Source: Euwallacea fornicatus (Eukaryota > Arthropoda > Insecta > Coleoptera > Curculionidae). Taken from it: a stretch of DNA of 64,000 nt. Location of the stretch: the NCBI RefSeq assembly GCF_040115645.1, contig NC_089549.1, positions 1,550,001 through 1,614,000 of the forward strand. The letters are read 5' to 3'. The position numbers and the translations under genes are program-made. The notes below the pieces were generated by a model. The model was not told where the DNA came from, made no database searches, and saw only the letters and a program-made list of their open reading frames with translations. This document shows, one piece after another, positions 60,391 to 64,000 of this stretch (positions are counted from its first letter, which is position 1; each line of letters begins with the position of its first letter).

Positions 60391-63300
60391 TATGAAAATG
60401 TGGGCATTTTTATTGTTTTTAATGCACAAATAAGTCGTTAGACTGTTGTAATGTTCCAAAGAAGTATTCCGAAATTGTTTGTTTTGCCCTAATTTAGGGC
60501 GCTTAAGTGCAGAATGTTCATTTTGTAAAGAACCTCGACACTACTATGGAAGCAAGCCCTAAAAATCATACTATTTTATGATGAACCAGTTTTCATATAT
60601 TTTTTTTTTAATTTGGCCTGTTGGCTGCATTTACAAATACTAAACAAATCGAGACAATTTTAAATAACTTGAATGCTCCCTTTGTTTTGCTTTTCCCCTC
60701 TTTGGAAATTTCATAACAGCTCTAGTGCAACCCATATTGGCATTGCATGTAGCTGCTACAGCGGCTGATTTCCTTGTTGCACCATACTCGGCATGGGCTG
60801 AGTTTTGCAAAATGTGTCCGAAATCCTGATTTCTTCGGTAACGTTCTGGCATTTTATAAGTTTTAACCATGACGCGGAAGAAAACGCAATTTCAAAAAAT
60901 ATTACATTCTCGTGGCCAAAATGTCCGGATTCGCGGCGACCCCTACTCCCTACCTGCTCTCGATATGCACAAAAAAGACTTCAATAGAAAAAAATATTTC
61001 GAAAATATGTAGTTTCTAATGTACACATCTGACAGCCCAAATTTCTGTAAATTTCATTCCTCAGGCATGCAGTTACATTCGATCGTCGTAAAGCCAACAG
61101 GAAACCTCTAATGAATCTAAGCTGGATATTTTGAGCAAAAATACTTAAGAATTAGAGTGGTAAGTCCGAAGGTACTTAAGGGATGTGTGCGACGTTGCAG
61201 CGCCCTCCAGTGCGAGAAAAATGAGTTTGAATATCCCTCATAACGCATGAGGCCCGAAGAGCATGTTACGTCATATTGTGAGGCAAAGCTTCTTGTAGCT
61301 TTTTTCCCGTAAAATCCAGCTCTTGAGCCTCAGTTAGATTTTTCACATTGCAATTAGAGAGCTCATACTAAAATACAATAAATCTTGGCAACGCAGCTTA
61401 GTACTGAAATGTTTTCTACGTCTGACGCTACATCTTCGTGATTCACCATCTCTTGGACTAAACCTGATCAATGGAATCTCGCTTATGCTTCTCGTGCTGC
61501 GGAGCGTAAAAAACGAAACAAATATTCGGACACTGGGGAACCGCATTTAAATATGAAACGAACACCGTCTGATACGATTATTCCGGTAGAAAAACTTAAA
61601 GTTTTATTGAAATTGCTGCAGTTTACTTCAGCAGAAAAAAATTTAATAAATAATTCCAGACAAGAGGGGCGAGATGCATTTTTGGCAAATCAGCACGAAT
61701 ATAATCACGAAAATTCCGGGGTAAGAATCTTAGAAAAAAAAAACATCTATCTGGGACCTGCGTGGGGTAATATTAATCATTGCACACAACAAAATTGCGT
61801 CGGTGAGTTATTTCTTTGAGTCATCCTTAGAGGCCTTTAAGTATATCCAAATTGGGTCATTAAGGCAGCAAAAGCTCACCGGCAGTTCTTTAGCGAAATT
61901 TCGTGGATAGATTTTAATGTCGATATCAAACCTGCGTGTATTCTAAAAACCGCAAAGATCCGAAGCTTTCCTGACTATGAGCTTTTGTTAGTGTTAATCA
62001 TTAGTAGCGAAATTTATTGTCGCCCACCCTGTTTTTTTATTGAGAAAATGTTAATATATTTAATGAGAACATTGTCAACTCAAATAACTTTTATAACGAC
62101 AAGGAACGCGCATTTTATGTAAAATATTTCCGATTCTTCAAAGCTTAAACGAAACGTCTTGTTCTCTCGCAAATTGCGAATTTTTAATTGGAATGATGAG
62201 GCGAAATCAAAAATAATAGGTCTGTTATTACAAATCTTTTTATACCATACGTAGCAGGTAGATGGGGCCAAATCAAGCGATCAGGAAATGAATTCAACGT
62301 TTGTTAGGACAGAAAACGCATTACGGTTAGGACTGATGGGAGGAAACTACAAAAACGCAAATGAACACAACAAAAAACACCATATGTGTTTAAAAATCAT
62401 AAAAAAAAGATTAAAGAAAACTAGATATATGTTAAAAATAGAAGAATTCGAGGTTATGTATATACGCCCGCATGCCTGGCCGATGCTTAGATCGTTATTA
62501 AAGAACCGTTATCAGAGAAGCATAAGCATGGATACCACTTGGTTACGTAAGCTTGAGAACCAGGTCAACCTCAAACGCGTTAAAGGAAACACCAACACAG
62601 ACAATAAAAAATAAAACCGCTAATAAAGATAATAGAAAATAACAAAAAAAACAGGCTAAATTCGCTACAAAGATCAAACACCAATCACTTACTTCGAGTC
62701 ACCCTTTTGGAACGGTGACGTGAATCGCGTAATTCTTCACCGATGGAAACAGGGAAATTTTCAAAGCGTTTCACATTAACGTACATATTCACATTTAGCT
62801 TTGTTAATTGTCGATTTTCGAATAATTTCTTGCGATTGGTGAAGGTTCTTCCTAGTTAGTTTGAGCTGTGAATATCATGAATATTAGTTGGTTCAACCCC
62901 CCCCATCTAACCTGAAGCGTTATTCCCAAACAAAACCAAAGAGAACATTCAGTTATTAAATATGTTCCCGGTTTGCGATTGGCTTTATAGAGTAAAGCAA
63001 ACCGCACTAAGATGAGTCAATATTAAAATTCGCAAGTCGTGATTACTACATCTACAGGGTGTAGCACATTTCACGTGGTTTTTCAAGAACGTTTTCAGGA
63101 TCACATTAAAATGAGATTCCTGATATGTGTAAGTGAATGTTAAGTTATTTTGAAACGATGCAAACGACTCTGTGATCATGGAGGCGGCATCAAAGCATTT
63201 TTTTTTCAATGTTTCAGGAATGTACATAGAGCATGACTAGATCTTGAATGTCGTTTCCTAAATGTTTCTAAATTGTAACGTAGGTATTATACACCTCGTA

Positions 63301-64000
63301 TAAAACGCGTAAAACGTGTGATAGGAATTTGCTTCACACAATCAGACAATTAAAGTAATTTTCTTTCGTGGGAAGATTTGCAGGTAATTTCATATCGACT
63401 TTATGATTCATTTCCATACCATTTTAATTTAGATCCGGATACCTGAAATACTTCGGTATAAACTTTAGCCCTGATGTACACGTCCGTCTATCTCAAATTT
63501 GTGATTTTTTTTAATTCTAAAATTTAACGCAATTTTCGTTATAGTTTGCCCTAATTTTATCTTTCATGAAATTTAACAACATTATTGGGTGGTACTGTGT
63601 TTAAATTTTTTCGTTTCAGTTAATATCGCTTGTTGAAACGTATAACAGTCTGGCGACGTACAAAACGATTAAAAACCAAAAGTAGTTTTAAAATTATTCA
63701 TAGATATAAGAAAAAAAAACAAATTAAACAAATTGACAGTTTCATAGAACATTTTCCAGCCTGAAAAGACAAAAATCGTCAAAACACGAGGTGTTACCAT
63801 GCCATACATAAAAATCTACCACCACAAAGCAGAAACGCAATTATACGTAAACAATGTTGCCACATTTATATTTTGTCCTTAATGCGTGAACGCTTCCTAC
63901 TGACTTTCCCCTTCCACATTTGTTCTAATATTAAGGCCACGCAATAATAAAATACCTTGGTTGAGCCTTAAAATTAATAAGTATTCGTTATTTTTTACTT
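60391..64000. other. AT-rich interval with one unexplained open frame
   Basis: The frame 61442-61802 is open for about 120 codons and ends in a strong donor-like TCG|GTGAGT. It has no recognisable domain, no acceptor was identified, and it is open only from a stop at 61439. A solo 'tacagggtgtag' end lies near 63054 and a 'caccctgt' end near 62025. The 108-codon Lys-rich frame at 62288-62614 is probably chance. Confidence 0.35.

Noticed and set aside
62288..62614. 108-codon Lys-rich frame
   Set aside because: A-rich composition, no domain and no gene signals around it.

Overview
This looks like a gene-poor, AT-rich piece of an animal nuclear genome, almost certainly an insect and, by inference, probably a beetle. 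The evidence is eukaryotic gene structure (GT-AG introns, TATA boxes, AATAAA signals), a developmental-type C2H2 zinc-finger gene, and many decayed mariner, IS630/Tc1-like, piggyBac-like and pogo-like DNA transposons plus small inverted-repeat elements. No rRNA, CRISPR array, bacterial operon or convincing tRNA was seen.

Layout. Positions 1-5 kb hold a dispersed repeat (two of its three copies), a piggyBac-like relic on the minus strand and a pogo/Tigger-like relic. A 964-residue, seven-finger zinc-finger protein is read from one uninterrupted frame at 5460-8354, with a TATA-less Inr/DPE-like start site and a short upstream ORF in the leader. Positions 8.4-30.3 kb are intergenic, with a mariner relic near 12.1 kb, an IS630-like relic near 18.7-19.3 kb and several inverted-repeat elements.

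The most interesting locus is 30.3-40.0 kb: two tandem, same-strand, five-exon genes (about 307 and 312 aa), rebuilt here from splice sites. Each encodes a signal peptide and three fibronectin-III-like beta-sandwich modules. All introns are phase 1, three of the five exon lengths match exactly, and each precursor has exactly six cysteines at aligned positions. The ORFs seen in the single exons do not show this. A possible degraded third copy lies near 42.0-42.3 kb. The introns and flanks of the pair are loaded with small inverted-repeat elements.

From 40 to 64 kb I find no convincing host gene. There is a second pogo-like relic, two copies of an IS630-like element (one with terminal inverted repeats of more than 300 bp), a broken irritans-type mariner, a third copy of the dispersed repeat, and long AT-rich stretches in which I recognise nothing. 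The zinc-finger gene is likely a nuclear regulator; the tandem pair likely acts outside the cell. Nothing in the sequence links their functions.
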